Both the position numbers and the translations under genes were made by a program. A stretch of 64,000 nucleotides of DNA from contig CM077826.1 of the NCBI GenBank assembly GCA_039720395.1, forward strand, positions 38,654,790 to 38,718,789, read 5' to 3'. A model generated the notes under the pieces. It worked only from the letters and a program-made list of their open reading frames with translations, ran no database searches and was not told the origin of the DNA. Positions within the stretch are counted from its first letter, which is position 1. Each line of letters starts with the position of its first letter. The DNA comes from Liquidambar formosana. Taxonomy: Eukaryota > Streptophyta > Magnoliopsida > Saxifragales > Altingiaceae. Shown piece after piece: positions 46,595 to 57,346 of this stretch.

Positions 46595-46908
46595 GTTACA
46601 TTGCAAGGCTTCGGTTAATTAACTCACAGAAACTAAATTGCAAGGAAAATTAGGAACATAAAGACTTGACGGTAAAGATAAAGAGGTGGTAGGATGAAGA
46701 ACACCTTTACCATGAATAGGCCGAGAAGAACTATCAACTAACACAATATTATGGTCAATAGGAGTCAAATTAGAAAAACAAGAGAATAAACCAGATATAT
46801 TGTTGTTAGTTTTAGAATCAATAATCCAAGATATGGGAGAAGCTGCGACACATGTAAAATTACCTGAATTAGCTAAAGTAGTAGTGGAAAGAAAGGAAGA
46901 GCTAGAAG
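46595..46908 (-). pseudogene. Copia C protease remnant
   Basis: Contains SWIIDSKTNNNISG in place of the usual SWIxDSGATNHMTG, so the catalytic Asp remains but the DSG motif is lost. It continues VLVDSSSRPIHGKG and LYVPNFPCNLVSVS, the protease to GAG-pre-integrase linker. A stop follows near 46620. The 5' side abuts the hAT-like element. Confidence 0.8.
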
Positions 46909-48576
46909 CATGGTTCAAAGTAACGGCCGAAACCGTAACGTCTCATCCGAGACGTAACGGTCTCAAAGCTTGCCGGTACGAGACATTACAGCGGTACAAG
47001 TATATCTTGCCAATTTCTCGTCATGTCCGTAACACCAACATCTCGTCGAGATCTTGCTGTGATCTTGCCGTCCAAGACGTAACGGTCTCAAAGATTGCTG
47101 GTACGAGACGTTATAGCGGTACAAGTATATCTTGCCAATTTCTCATCATGTCCATGACGCCGACATCTCACCGAGATCTTGCCGTGATCACACCATTGCA
47201 TTTCGACACACACACACACACACACAAAACAAAAACAAAAAAGGCTACAAATGCTATTCTCCTACACTCCACAGAGCTCAAATCTCCTCTCCATTGAAGT
47301 TTTTCCATAGCTTTCTTGATGCTTTTTGAAAAAGCATAAACCCACAACTCATAACCCTTGAATACTGAGTAGGAAAAAAACCCACAAACCACGGATCTAA
47401 ATGCACCTAGAGAAGTCAAGTTGTGGTGGAGTTTCAAGTGGATGATCTCTCTGATTGAGTCCCGCCGTCACTGATCGAGTCTGCCATCGCTTTGTCTCGC
47501 CTCCCTCGAGCCTCAAGAATCGACAATCGACTCCTCTAGTGATCATCAAGCTCTCAACCAGCCCCTAATGTCGTCGGTAGAAGCTCCCCGTCACTGATCA
47601 AAGCTCGCCGTCACCAATTGAGTCTCACCGTCACTTGGTCAAGCCTTCCCTGTTGAGTTTTGCCACCCTTGAGCCTCGACCCCCGACAGTCGGGGTACTG
47701 ACTACCTCCCAAATCTCAGTCACTTATTTCTTAAACTTAAGTATACCTTTACCTTATTTTATTAGTTAAGTCTTTTCTTTTTCTTTCTTTCTTTTTTTCT
47801 TTGCTTTGGCTTTTTTCTTCTTTTTTTTTAAATTGGACTATATGCAGTATGATAAAGGGTTTTTCTAAAGCTTTAATTTTATTTTATTTTTTGCAATTTT
47901 TATTTTGTCCTAATTAGAAAAATGGAAAAAAAAATTCAACATATTTCATTGTTTATCAAAACTTATTTAAATTGATATATGTTAAAGATTGAAAATACAA
48001 GAATATATTACATTTTTAATTTTGATTGAAAATAACAATTTTTTCTAATTTTTTTTCCAAATAATAAATTCTGTTTTTTGAAGAAAAAAAAAACAATGGG
48101 ATCAGGGATGTCTACTTAATTCGTAATATTCAACATATTTCATTGTTTATGATATATTGTTTTTTTTTTTTTTGGAAAAATAAAAATTAAATTATAGCTA
48201 TTGGTTGAAATAAGTGAATCTATTATCTATAATATGTGATGAATCATCAATAATGGGATCAAGGATGTCAATTTATTTGCAATTAGGATGAAAATAATCC
48301 TATTTGTAATTGTGTTTCTTAGTACTTACACAGCACGCTGCTACCTGTTTTGATGCTTTTTAACCATTTTATATGTTCTAGATTATTTTTTTTACTTGTT
48401 TTATGCTTCCAATGTGATTGTTCTGTTTTTTTAGATTTTTCCATGATTTTTCCAGATTTTTTTAGCCTTATTTCATGCGTAATGTTGCGTCTCACCCGAG
48501 ACGTGACGAGATAGCCACAACTGTGATGACCATGACCATTACGTGACGGCGTCCGTGACCATGACTTTGAACCATG
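46909..48576. mobile_element. Non-autonomous hAT-like element inside Copia C
   Basis: Perfect 13-bp inverted termini CATGGTTCAAAGT (46909-46921 and its complement at 48564-48576) and perfect 8-bp duplications GCTAGAAG (46901-46908, 48577-48584), the size made by hAT transposases. 1668 bp, no transposase. Subterminal CCGAGACGTAACG or CCGAGACGTGACG motifs occur at both ends. The left part has a two-copy tandem repeat (about 46942-47190) and a (CA)n tract at 47209-47225; the centre (47700-48450) is AT-rich. The 165-codon plus-strand frame starting at 46800 spans the insertion edge and is not a gene. Confidence 0.85.
46942..47190. repeat. Two-copy tandem repeat, about 128 bp, in the hAT-like element
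   Basis: AGACGTAACGGTCTCAAAG, then CGGTACAAGTATATCTTGCC, then a TCTCGTCGAGATCTTGC-type stretch, occur at about 46945 and again at about 47074 in the same order. Units carry inverted GAGACGT...GTCTC pairs that could act as subterminal binding sites. Confidence 0.75.
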
Positions 48577-48584
48577 GCTAGAAG

Positions 48585-49643
48585 ATGATGTAGAAGGAAG
48601 ATAGTGCGCAAATGCTAGACTAGAAGCTCGCCAAGCTGAGTACTAAGTGAATCAAGAGAATTAGAAGTAGAAGTTGCATGGCCCACAGAAGTAAGTGGAG
48701 ACTGGGATTGTAGTTGGATAGGACCCTCAGTAACCTAATGCGCATAGTGGAGCTTGCCATATTTTTGAAAACAATACGATTCAGTATGATTAGTACCCCC
48801 ACAATAATCACATTTCATGTCGCCACAACTACCAGATCGACCAACACCAAGAGGATTACCACGAAAATTATGGCCCCCATGGCCACCACAAAAACCTCCA
48901 CGAAAGCCACCTCAACTGCTACTACTAGAGGCCAAGGAAGTAGACTCCAAAGGAGTAGGAGTATTAAAGCTAGGAGTATTGGAGTCAAGCATGGTAGAAT
49001 GTTGTCCCAAGAATGAGCGCAACAACCTAGAATAAGCATTAGCAGATGTAGGCAAAGTCTCACTAGCAAAAATCTGATCTTAGAATCCACTAAGATCAGA
49101 ATCTAGTCTTGACAATAAAGAAGCAATCAGAAACTCCTCCCAATGACACTTCTGGTTCTCTAAATCAGTAGTAAAAGGACGATGCTACAACAATTGATCT
49201 CACAAATTTTTAAAAGTACTATAATACTCGGCTAATGACTTCCCGGACTGCCGAGTAGTAAAAATGCTCTCACACAACTCATAAACACGAGAAACATTAC
49301 TCTTATCAGAAAAGGATTCAACTAAAGAATCCCAAATCTTCTTAGAGGTGTCACAGAACTCAACTGTGCTAGCAATATGTGGCTCCATACCATGCCATAA
49401 ACATTCCATAACAAACGCGTCCACACACATCCAATCTTCATAAGTCGGATCACTTGCAACAGGTGGAGTATCAATGATGAACTTCAACCTTTTCTGTCCA
49501 CAGAAGAAGGTTTGAACTGCATGTGCCCAAGATAAATAATTCACGCCATTCAATTTCTTTGAAGTAATACATTTGGGCATCTCATCAGTCCAGAAGAAGG
49601 TTAATTTCTCTGAAGTTGTAGAAGAGATCTTTCCTTCAGCCAT
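48585..49643 (-). pseudogene. Copia C gag remnant
   Basis: Starts MAEGKISSTTSEKLT at 49643, then KLNGVNYLSWAHAVQTFF and IWDSLVESFSDKSNVSRVYEL, the conserved Copia gag (UBN2-like) helices. The first 147 codons are open to 49200. Later there is an intact CCHC knuckle, CDYCGGTNHTESYC (48771-48812), preceded by a Gly-rich RGG-like region. Stops at 49200 and further on (FKNL*, LL*, GF*, SSS*) each look like single C-to-T changes of CGA, CAG or CAA. The frame then runs into the hAT-like insertion at 48576. Confidence 0.85.
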
Positions 49644-50440
49644 CTCAACAACTCAAAGGAACAAGGAACAACAAGGATAGGGGCACCAATAAAAACACTA
49701 AATCCAAACAAGCCAAACCTAATCACACAGTAGAACCATGTCAAACCAAGCTGAACACAAATCACCCCTTCAAAACCAAGAACCAATATGGACCAAATCA
49801 AAAAACAAGTTGTCGTTGCAAACCACACAGAAATCTAAAGCAAGCTAGGGCAATGACCAGACCAAAAGGTCAGAAAAGAGGCTGAAAGATAGCAGAAGTG
49901 CCAAATCATAAAACAAAGGTTGCCAACACGCTCAATCAACATAGGACCATGCAAAATCCACCCAAACAGCAAACCAGCACCAAGAGCACTTCTATTACAT
50001 CAATACGGCACCAAATGACCCCAAAAAACTGATGATATTGGACTGATAGTAGTAGAAATAACGGGTCCGACACCTTCAACCAAGTAGAAATAAATACAAA
50101 CTCCTTCAAATCATCAAAACAACACACAAGCCACTTCTTCTATACCAAATCAGCACCTATAGGTGCTACCTCAAGCAACAAATCCGACAAAAGAACCCCA
50201 AAACTAGGATTTCTAGAAAAATCACCAAACATCGAAAAAATAGAAGAAAAAAAGAAAAAACATATCAAACGATGTCTAAACAGGATGAAACTTGGCTTGA
50301 AAGAAGCCCTAGGTGAGTCGACCAGGTTGGCGGACTTAACTTACCTTGCTGATGTCGTCTGATGACGTCAGCATCAGCAGGGGCTGTTCTTGTGTTCTTA
50401 ACTCTCTTTTCACGTTCAGAACGTAGGGATCGATTGGTTT

Positions 50441-50453
50441 GGCTCTGACACCA
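50441..50453 (-). other. tRNA primer-binding site, Copia C
   Basis: Reads TGGTGTCAGAGCC on the minus strand, one change from the consensus TGGTATCAGAGCC, directly adjacent to the LTR. Confidence 0.85.
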
Positions 50454-50646
50454 AGTTCGATTGCTAGGTATAAGAGTTTAGTGATAGGGTTTGATGAAAG
50501 CTTAAGGAGAAGAAGAGAGAAGATAGAGAGAAGATAGAGAGAATAGTTGAGAGATCCTACGACCTCTCTCCCTTACATATTAGCAATATAAAGAGTAGCA
50601 AAAAGAAAGTAATACCCTTACAATAAGAAAGGAACCAACTCTAACA
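50454..50646 (-). mobile_element. 5' LTR of Copia C (193 bp)
   Basis: Defined by GAAAG on its outer side and by the primer-binding site on its inner side. The 59-bp 3' LTR remnant (45256-45314) matches its inner end with few changes. The 3' terminus CT instead of CA is a known non-canonical type in plant Copia elements. It contains a GAGAGAAGATAGA purine repeat at about 50508-50540. Confidence 0.75.
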
Positions 50647-50651
50647 GAAAG

Positions 50652-51190
50652 TGTAATTCCCATAATGTCCAATGAAAAGAAATCCCAAGAAAATACACTC
50701 ATAATCACATCAAACTCCTCCAAACATGCACACGTGCACACACACAAACTCACATGCGCCCAAACACATAAACCAAGCATCAATTTACTATCAAAAGTTG
50801 AAATGAAAACAGGTGAAAAAAAAATGAGGACTTCAGAGAGTCAATTTCAAGATATTTTATTGAAGTTTTTGTGTAGATAATACTGACAAAGAAACTCAAA
50901 AACTATTCTTCATTTCAGATTTTAATGCTAACTTGAAATTTGAAAGGCATAATTCCCACGAAGTCCAATGAAAAAAAAAATCCAAAAATTCCCATAATGT
51001 CCAATGGAAAGAACACACACAAATGCATAAACATCAACCAATACTGAAAAGAAAACAGGTGAAAAAAGATGAGCACTTTAGAAAGTGAAATTTAAGATAT
51101 TTTTTATTGACGTTTTTGTAAATATATATTACTTAAAAAGAAACTCAAAACTATGTTTCATTTCAAACTTTAATGCAAGATTCACACTAC
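50652..51190. repeat. Diverged tandem duplication, about 250-290 bp, at the Copia C target
   Basis: Ordered landmarks occur twice: ATTCCCATAATGTCCAATG, then GAAAACAGGTGAAAAA, then TTTCAAGATATTTTATTGA or TTTAAGATATTTTTTATTG, then AAAGAAACTCAAA, then CATTTCA...TTTTAATGC. Copy 1 is about 50652-50945 and copy 2 about 50946-51190. The TGCTAACTTGAAATTTG stretch before Copia C (45234-45250) and at 50927-50943 shows the element landed in this repeat. Confidence 0.7.
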
Positions 51191-52859
51191 CTATTACCCA
51201 CATCACGCTCACAACCTGCTATAGTTATCTTCTGAAGCCAGTTCTCTCTTTTATACCTCTGTGAAACATCTATGTTTGAAAGTAGCTAAGATCTTTGAGA
51301 GGCAAGACATTATGTTCCAATATTTTGACCAAACAATTGAACTTGTTGACAGTCTGTGGCATATATTTACTGAAAAAATTTACAAAAGATAGTGATGCAG
51401 AATGTAGAAGAGAAATAGAAGGAGAAGAATAGAAAGAGAGAAAAAGGAGAAGAGAGAGAGAAAAAGAGGAGAGATGTAGGAATATACTGATTTAATTCTT
51501 ATTCATCAAAGTCTGCCTCAAAAATAAAATTCTAATGTCTTTACATAGGATTCAACCTTAAAACCCTAAAATCTAAAAATAGAAAGTACTATAAAATAGA
51601 TATAAAGAAAAATACTATTAAGAAATAAAAGCAAATAAATAAATAAAACTAAGTCCTCTGGTCCCAACTAAAATAGATCTAGAACATGTGTGGCAAATGA
51701 GCCCTCTTTGCAGAAGCAATCAGTGAGAGTCAACTAAACAACAGGCATACATCAGTCGTCATCTTCAGCATCAAACAACCCAAATGTTTGCGAATAGCAA
51801 AGAGATCTGCATGTGAGATGTAATGTATTTGTGTCAATATTTTATTTCAATGAGGGTATTTTAGTTTTTGATAATAGTAGGGTTAGCTTGTATTAATATC
51901 CTTGTAACCTTGATTTCTGTGTTAATGAGAATTACCTCTTTGCAAACTTAAAATATTATATTTAATACAAAGATTTAAGATTTAATCCTGAAAACCTTAA
52001 ACAGAAGTGTTTATATTTGTACAGAGCAAAGATAAATAGTTCAAAAAGGTTCAACAATAATTAAAAATAATGAACTTCAATAAAGTTTTAAGGTAACCCT
52101 GAGATATTAATAATAAAGAAAAGGTCATAGAAGTACTGACATGCTTCATACACAAGGATATGTCTACATCAATTTAAGGTGCAAAACTGATGTTGATTGC
52201 AGCATTTAATCTGTTCTTAAGTACCATCTTATAAGTTATCCTATTGAATAAGAAATGGTAATTAGCACAGATGAGCCAAAATTGAGCAGATATTCAAAAG
52301 GAGGGAAATCTTACAATTTACCGGAAAACTTGTACGATTAATGAAATTGATCATCATTGATTTTCAATTTCCCATGCAGTAACATACTAGAAGGATTGAC
52401 AAAGAAAAAAAAAATAAGACTCAAGCACCGTTATTAGTAAGCAAATTTTACAGGAACTATATAAAATGGGCTCTTCTAAACAGAAACAAGAGAACAGGAA
52501 AGGTTAGAACACTATCTATCCTGCCAATCTAAGTGTTCATGGAAAGAATGATATAAGTAAGAGAAGCTATTTCACCTTTCTGTTTGCTGTCATTCTTCTT
52601 TTTAACAATTTTATGTGGAACTTCAACAAATATTGAACACACACCAACTGATGAACACTTGATTAATTTATTATGATTCTGGTTCCCCTCATTTCTGCAT
52701 TTGAAAAGAAAATGAAAAATTCAAATTCAAATAAATGAGAAATTGGCCAAACTGTATAACCTTTGGAGAATTAGGGAGAAATACAAAACCTTAGAAGCTG
52801 GGGGGGATTTCTTCAATCCTGAATTGTTAGTTGTTCCTTATCAATGAAGAACATCAGGA
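51191..52859. other. No gene recognised; downstream flank of the CNL pseudogene
   Basis: AT-rich, with a GA-rich stretch at 51410-51480. A piece around 51820-51950 (TGTAATGTATTTG ... TTGTAACCTTGATT) has LTR-like composition but no delimiting features. Open frames are short and without domains. Confidence 0.4.
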
Positions 52860-53180
52860 CCCATCTAGACAATGCATCCCTTCTGGGTTGCATTAGGAAA
52901 TTACAAGTTGACAAAGTGATATTTCCAAATCAGAGTGTTAGAGTCACAAAACCAGGCAATGACACTTTCTAGATTTATCATTGCAGTAGCGTGTTGAAGC
53001 ACTTTAGAAAGGGATACCAACTTTGGAAGACCCGAAAGTAGCAGCGAATGAAGGCTTCTGAGGCCTGGCATTTCATTATCCTCATTTGAAAAATTTAGCT
53101 CCAGGCAGTTCAAAATTTGCGGCTTTTCTGCAGTTCTTGAAGCAGAGATATTAGTTTCTCAAGCCACATTCTTGTCATGT

Positions 53181-53545
53181 TGTTTTTTTTTTTTTTTTTT
53201 TTTTTTTTTAAGCAGGCAAAAATTAATTTATTAATAAAGATAGGGCTACAACACAACCCCAACAGAGATAACTGCTAAGAAAAGCCAAAACCTCCAGCTA
53301 AATAGAACCCTAAACTACCTCCTAGACACACTAAACCTTTAATCAGACTAAACACCCACCTGAAACAATTAAAAACAGAGAACACCTCCAACACCCATAG
53401 AAGAAACCCTGAGCAAAACTAATCATACATGCAAAGCCAGCAAACAATCCCAAAAGAACTACACACTTCAGCAAGAGCAGATTACCCACCAAAAGAAAAA
53501 TGCACCTGTGCAGGAATCAAGAAAAGCAGCCACCAAAAAGAAGGA
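53181..53545 (-). mobile_element. Short poly(A)-tailed retroposon (LINE 3' end) in the LRR
   Basis: On the minus strand ends ...TTTATTAATAAATTAATTTTTGCC followed by a poly(A) of about 27 (poly(T) at 53184-53210 on the plus strand). The body includes GGTTGTGTTGTAGCCC, typical of plant L1 3' ends. It separates LRR sequence matching TLLESMENIRSLQYL of the intact paralog (53555-53640) from sequence matching NCPELNFSDEDND (52900-53110). The target duplication was not resolved. Non-coding. Confidence 0.7.
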
Positions 53546-53892
53546 CCTGATTATCAAATTCTGCTTAGAGTCATATATAGCAAGTGACTGAAGTGATCTG
53601 ATGTTTCCCATCCACTCTAACAAAGTTAACTAATAATCACACTTTGTATTGTGTTGAAACCCCTCTGCCAAAGACAGTTCTTTGCAGTTCAAAATTCTCA
53701 ACATATCAGGGCTGGTGAGAAGGTGTGTTTCCTGTGATAGAGAGTCTAGCTTAGTGCTATCCTCAATCTTCAAATGCTTGATAGAAGTGAGAGTTACCGA
53801 TCATTCCTCTGGAAGAGACACTAGGTCATTTCAGAAATTGATTTCCAGAGTCTTTAATTTGGAAAGAGTGAAAAAGGAGGGAAGTAATGCTC

Positions 53893-54895
53893 TGATAAAG
53901 TAAGCAATTTTATTAAAGAAGAGAAAGAAGCCAAGGCCCCTGTACACAGGGCGCATATACTAGACTAGCCTATAAAACTAAACAATCTAAAAACTCATGC
54001 AGAGGCATCTGACAAAAGTTATCAGGATTCCACCAAGAAAAATGAAAATCAGTAACATGTTCCCTCACTATCTGTACTGTATGCTCTTTGCCCAAGAAAT
54101 TTCTCATTTTTATTTCTTTCCAATCAACCAAAAAATGGCATGAAGCAAAAGCTTCCAACTAGCCAGAGCAGCCTTATTGGAGCTTCTGCAGCACCAAGAC
54201 TCCAAAACATGAATGACCTCCAAAGGCATCACCCACTGTATCCCAAACAATGATCCCACAACTCCCTGGCGAACTAGCAATGAACCAGAAAATGTTCCAT
54301 GGACTCTTCCTTCCTCTTGCAAAGCCCACAACAATTGGTGAAATGAAATCCCCTCTGAAAATTAGCGATGGTTAAACACTTGTCCCAACAAGAAACCCAA
54401 ACAAAAAAGGCAACCATTGAGGGTGCTCTTGGGATCCATATCCTCGACGTCAGAAATTTTCTCCCTTCCCTCTTCATCAAAGCATGATAATAGGATTTCA
54501 TAGAGAACAAGCCACCCCTCCCTTTCCTCCACACTGTACCATCCTCCCCTCCACTCCCCACCTGAGCTGAATATAATATGTCCAAGAAGACCATAAGCTC
54601 TTCAAGATCCTTGTCATGAAATTCCTCCCAAATGCATGTCCCAATTTATAGATCCATTCGCCTGCCTCAAATAATCGCCACCCAAGCCTCCTTATCAGTA
54701 GACAACTCAAACAAAATGAGGAATTCCTTTCTAAGAGTCCTCTCCCCACACCAAACAAAAAGGGGAGAAGTAATGAGGTGGTCTTATTATAACAGTGAGA
54801 ATTACCAACCATCCAGACCCAAAAAAAAAAAGGAATTACGAACCATGTGCAGAAGAATTGCTTTTGAAGGAAGGGGAGAAGAACATAAAGAATCA
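53893..54895 (-). mobile_element. 5'-truncated LINE in the LRR region of the CNL paralog
   Basis: Minus-strand frames give the L1 ORF2 C-terminal region: MVFLDILYSAQ, GLFSMKSYYHALM, WIPRAPSMVAFFVWVSCWDK, then CGLCKRKEESMEHFLVHC, a zinc-knuckle CxxC...HxxxHC. It ends with GTACAGGGGCC...AAAATTGCTTACTTTATC, a common L1 3' end, without a long poly(A). About 1 kb. It replaces the LRR segment that would correspond to about residues 660-920 of the intact paralog, so a deletion accompanied or followed insertion. Confidence 0.75.
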
Positions 54896-56744
54896 CTAGT
54901 ATAACTGTCAAAGTACCCAGAAAACATACAAATGGCAGTTTAAGAACCTTGAGAAAACTGAAAATGCACACAGCTTGGACAGCTTTCTAGAGAAATTTTC
55001 AAGATGTCTAAGACTGATCGAACTTTTAGTTATCTCTGTGATCAATTCTGTAAGGTCATGAGGGAGGGAAATCATGAGTGAAGATGATGCAACAAGCTGG
55101 TTCCTGAATTGAGGGAACAAGTGTATGCAAGATCATGCATAAGAATGTGCATATTGCAACTTAATATATTGCCCTGGGCATCCACATTTAAACTTTCGAA
55201 TAAGGACCTCTTCCTTAATATCTTAATATAGTCATCACCAATATCCTCCAAACTTCTGTTTAGTTGGCCAGTATTCTCCAAACCGCCGTTCAGTGGACGC
55301 ACAATAAGCCTTTCTTCTTTCCATAACCTAATCAGTGCTGCCTTGTCAATTGGTTGACCTTTTTCAAACTTCCAGCAAATGGCAAAGCATCTCCTCAACT
55401 GAAATGGCAGGCATACATAACTCCTTCTCAGTTTTGGCAAAATGTGATTATTCTCTTGAGCTAGATTCCAGAGTTGATTCTTAACGTAGGACCACTCGCT
55501 TTGCGTGTCCCTGACTCTCAATAGGCCTGCTAACGTACTTATTGCCAAAGGATTACCTCCACACTTCTTTCTCATCTCCTCTCCAATAGCTAGCAACCTC
55601 TCATCCATTGGTCCAGGATTAAATGCCAATTCCTGAAATAAAGAGCTAGAATCCTCCTCGGATAGATCTCCTAATTCGAAGCGTGAATTTGGATTGCTCA
55701 TAATTTGCGCGACCTCCATATCACGCGTAGTTGCAAGAATCACACTTCTCACTACATCATCCGTTAACAGACCCTTCAATTCAGCCCATTTCTGAACATT
55801 AGTGTTCCACACATCATCTAGCACAAGAATGTATTTCTTCTTGCACAAGATTCCTCTAACTTTACGCTGCAATTCTTCCAATGGTAGGTCTTGGCACAAA
55901 TTCTTGGTGGCGGCTACTATAATTTTTTTCAAAAGTGTTCTCAAATCAAAATCTTTAGAGACCCATACCCACATTATTAAGTCGAAATGCAAATCTCCAT
56001 TTATCCGATCACTTTCTACCAAATCTTTGGCAACCAATTTGGCAAGGGTGGTTTTCCCAACCCCCCCCATCCCAGTGATGGTAAAAATTGAAACATTCTC
56101 TCTATTGCTAGGATTCTTTAACTGTTCTACGATCTCCTGCCTATCCCTTAGTCTTCCTTTAACCTTAAATTCATCTACATAAGAGTGGGTTTCCTCCTCG
56201 CATTCTCTCGAACCTACAGATTTTTGCACTGATTGGAACTTGCTCTTGTTTAACGCAGCATCATCCAATCTATCGTTAATCATTTTCAATTTGCAAGGCA
56301 GGGTGATATAAAAAAGAAGCTTTGAGCAGAAATCCACTACCTTGTATCCCATGTTTCTGTTACCATCCACTTCAACGGGATTCAGTAAATCAATTAGATC
56401 ATGGAGTACGTCGTGAAGCTTTTGAAGCCAATCTTCATCAGCATAACTCATCTCCTTAAGTCCCGCTGCATCCGAAAATATTGTTCTGATCGTGGACAAC
56501 TTGCTCTCGAGTTTCCTCGTCTCGGATCTGAAAAAGATCAGAAAATTGACATGTGGGATACCGTCAGAAACACCGAGTGTAGCCAAGTGGTTCAAAATTG
56601 CCTCCAAAAGGCTAAGGAGAAGCGTTTCAACAATCATCTTTCTTGCCTGGACAAGATTCAAGAGTGGGAAGAGAAAATGAGGGCAGGGCCGGATCTGAGA
56701 TTTTTGGGCCTAGACAAAATGTAGGGTATGAGATGTGAAGCGGG

Positions 56745-57338
56745 CAGGGCCGGATCTGAGATTTTTGGACCCTATACGAATTCTTAAAATGAGACCCTCC
56801 ACGCTCAAATTTTTTTTTTTTCCCTCGTGCATACATAAAGTTTGTTGATACATCCCCACTTATTTTAATTTCTTAAGATTTTAGAAAAATATAAAAGGTT
56901 TTAAGAAAATTAACTACGCTATCCATTAGAAAACATCATTTTGAACAATTTTACAGAATAAAGTTTTTATAAAATTTTTCATTTAAGTTGACTTTTTGGC
57001 CTAAAATTAACAAAGACGGTAAATGATCAAAAAATCTACTTAAATGATAAATTCTTAAAAAAAAACTTTCTTCTACAAAGTTGTTCAAAATGATGTTTTT
57101 TAGTGGATTACGTAACAAATTTTCATAAAAACCTTTTATATTTTTGGTAAAATATTGACAAATAAAAATTAGTGGGGTGTACAAATAAAATTAAGGGGTT
57201 GCAATAACCATTCTCTTTAAAAAATAAAAAATAAAAGAAAAAGATTAAACTTACTACAAGGGTTAGTCCCAAAATGGGGCCCTCATTTTTTAGCCAAAAT
57301 GTGGGGCCCTAGGCGGCCTTGCCTCAAAACCGGCCCTA
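56745..57338. mobile_element. hAT-like MITE upstream of the CNL paralog
   Basis: The left end CAGGGCCGGATCTGAG and the complement of the right end TAGGGCCGGTTTTGAG are inverted repeats of the CAGGGCCGG type common in plant hAT elements. Flanks GAAGCGGG (56737-56744) and GAAGAGGG (57339-57346) agree at 7 of 8 bases. 594 bp, no transposase. A second copy of the first 26 terminal bases lies at 56684-56709, 61 bp outside. It lies 108 bp upstream of the paralog's ATG (56637), and the conserved leader is cut off just beyond about 56683. Confidence 0.75.
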
Positions 57339-57346
57339 GAAGAGGG

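Larger units (their letters stand above)
45256..50646 (-). mobile_element. Copia family C, internally deleted, perfect TSD
   Basis: Minus-strand element flanked by GAAAG at 45251-45255 and 50647-50651. The 5' LTR is 50454-50646 (193 bp; TGTTAGAGTTGG start, ending AATCGAACT rather than CA). Only 59 bp of the 3' LTR end remain (45256-45314), fused directly to the start of the RT region. RT, RNase H and most of the 3' LTR are therefore missing. A hAT-like element (46909-48576) splits gag from protease. Confidence 0.85.
52860..56637 (-). pseudogene. Inverted, disrupted CNL paralog
   Basis: Paralog of the CNL at 1808-5476, on the other strand. ATG 56637 (MIVETLLLSLLEAIL) is chosen because the preceding leader matches that of the intact gene. 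521 codons are open to 55072: CC domain, P-loop GMGGVGKTT at 189 as in the other gene, ILVLDDVW with DD at 274-275, CGGNPLA, winged helix, and MHI at 496-498 instead of MHD. Right after this the frame fails. The next recognisable LRR piece (SLPHDLTELITEI...LRHLE, about 54900-55090) is frameshifted and lies after a deletion of roughly 140 codons relative to the paralog. LRR pieces resume at 53555-53893 and 52860-53140, separated by LINE-derived insertions. It could still give a truncated CC-NB-ARC protein. Confidence 0.85.

Noticed and set aside
46800..47297. 165-codon plus-strand open frame
   Set aside because: It spans the junction between Copia protease (antisense) and the hAT-like element, so it is a chance frame.
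48714..49016. 100-codon Thr/Ser-rich plus-strand frame
   Set aside because: Antisense shadow of the Gly-rich and zinc-knuckle part of Copia C gag.
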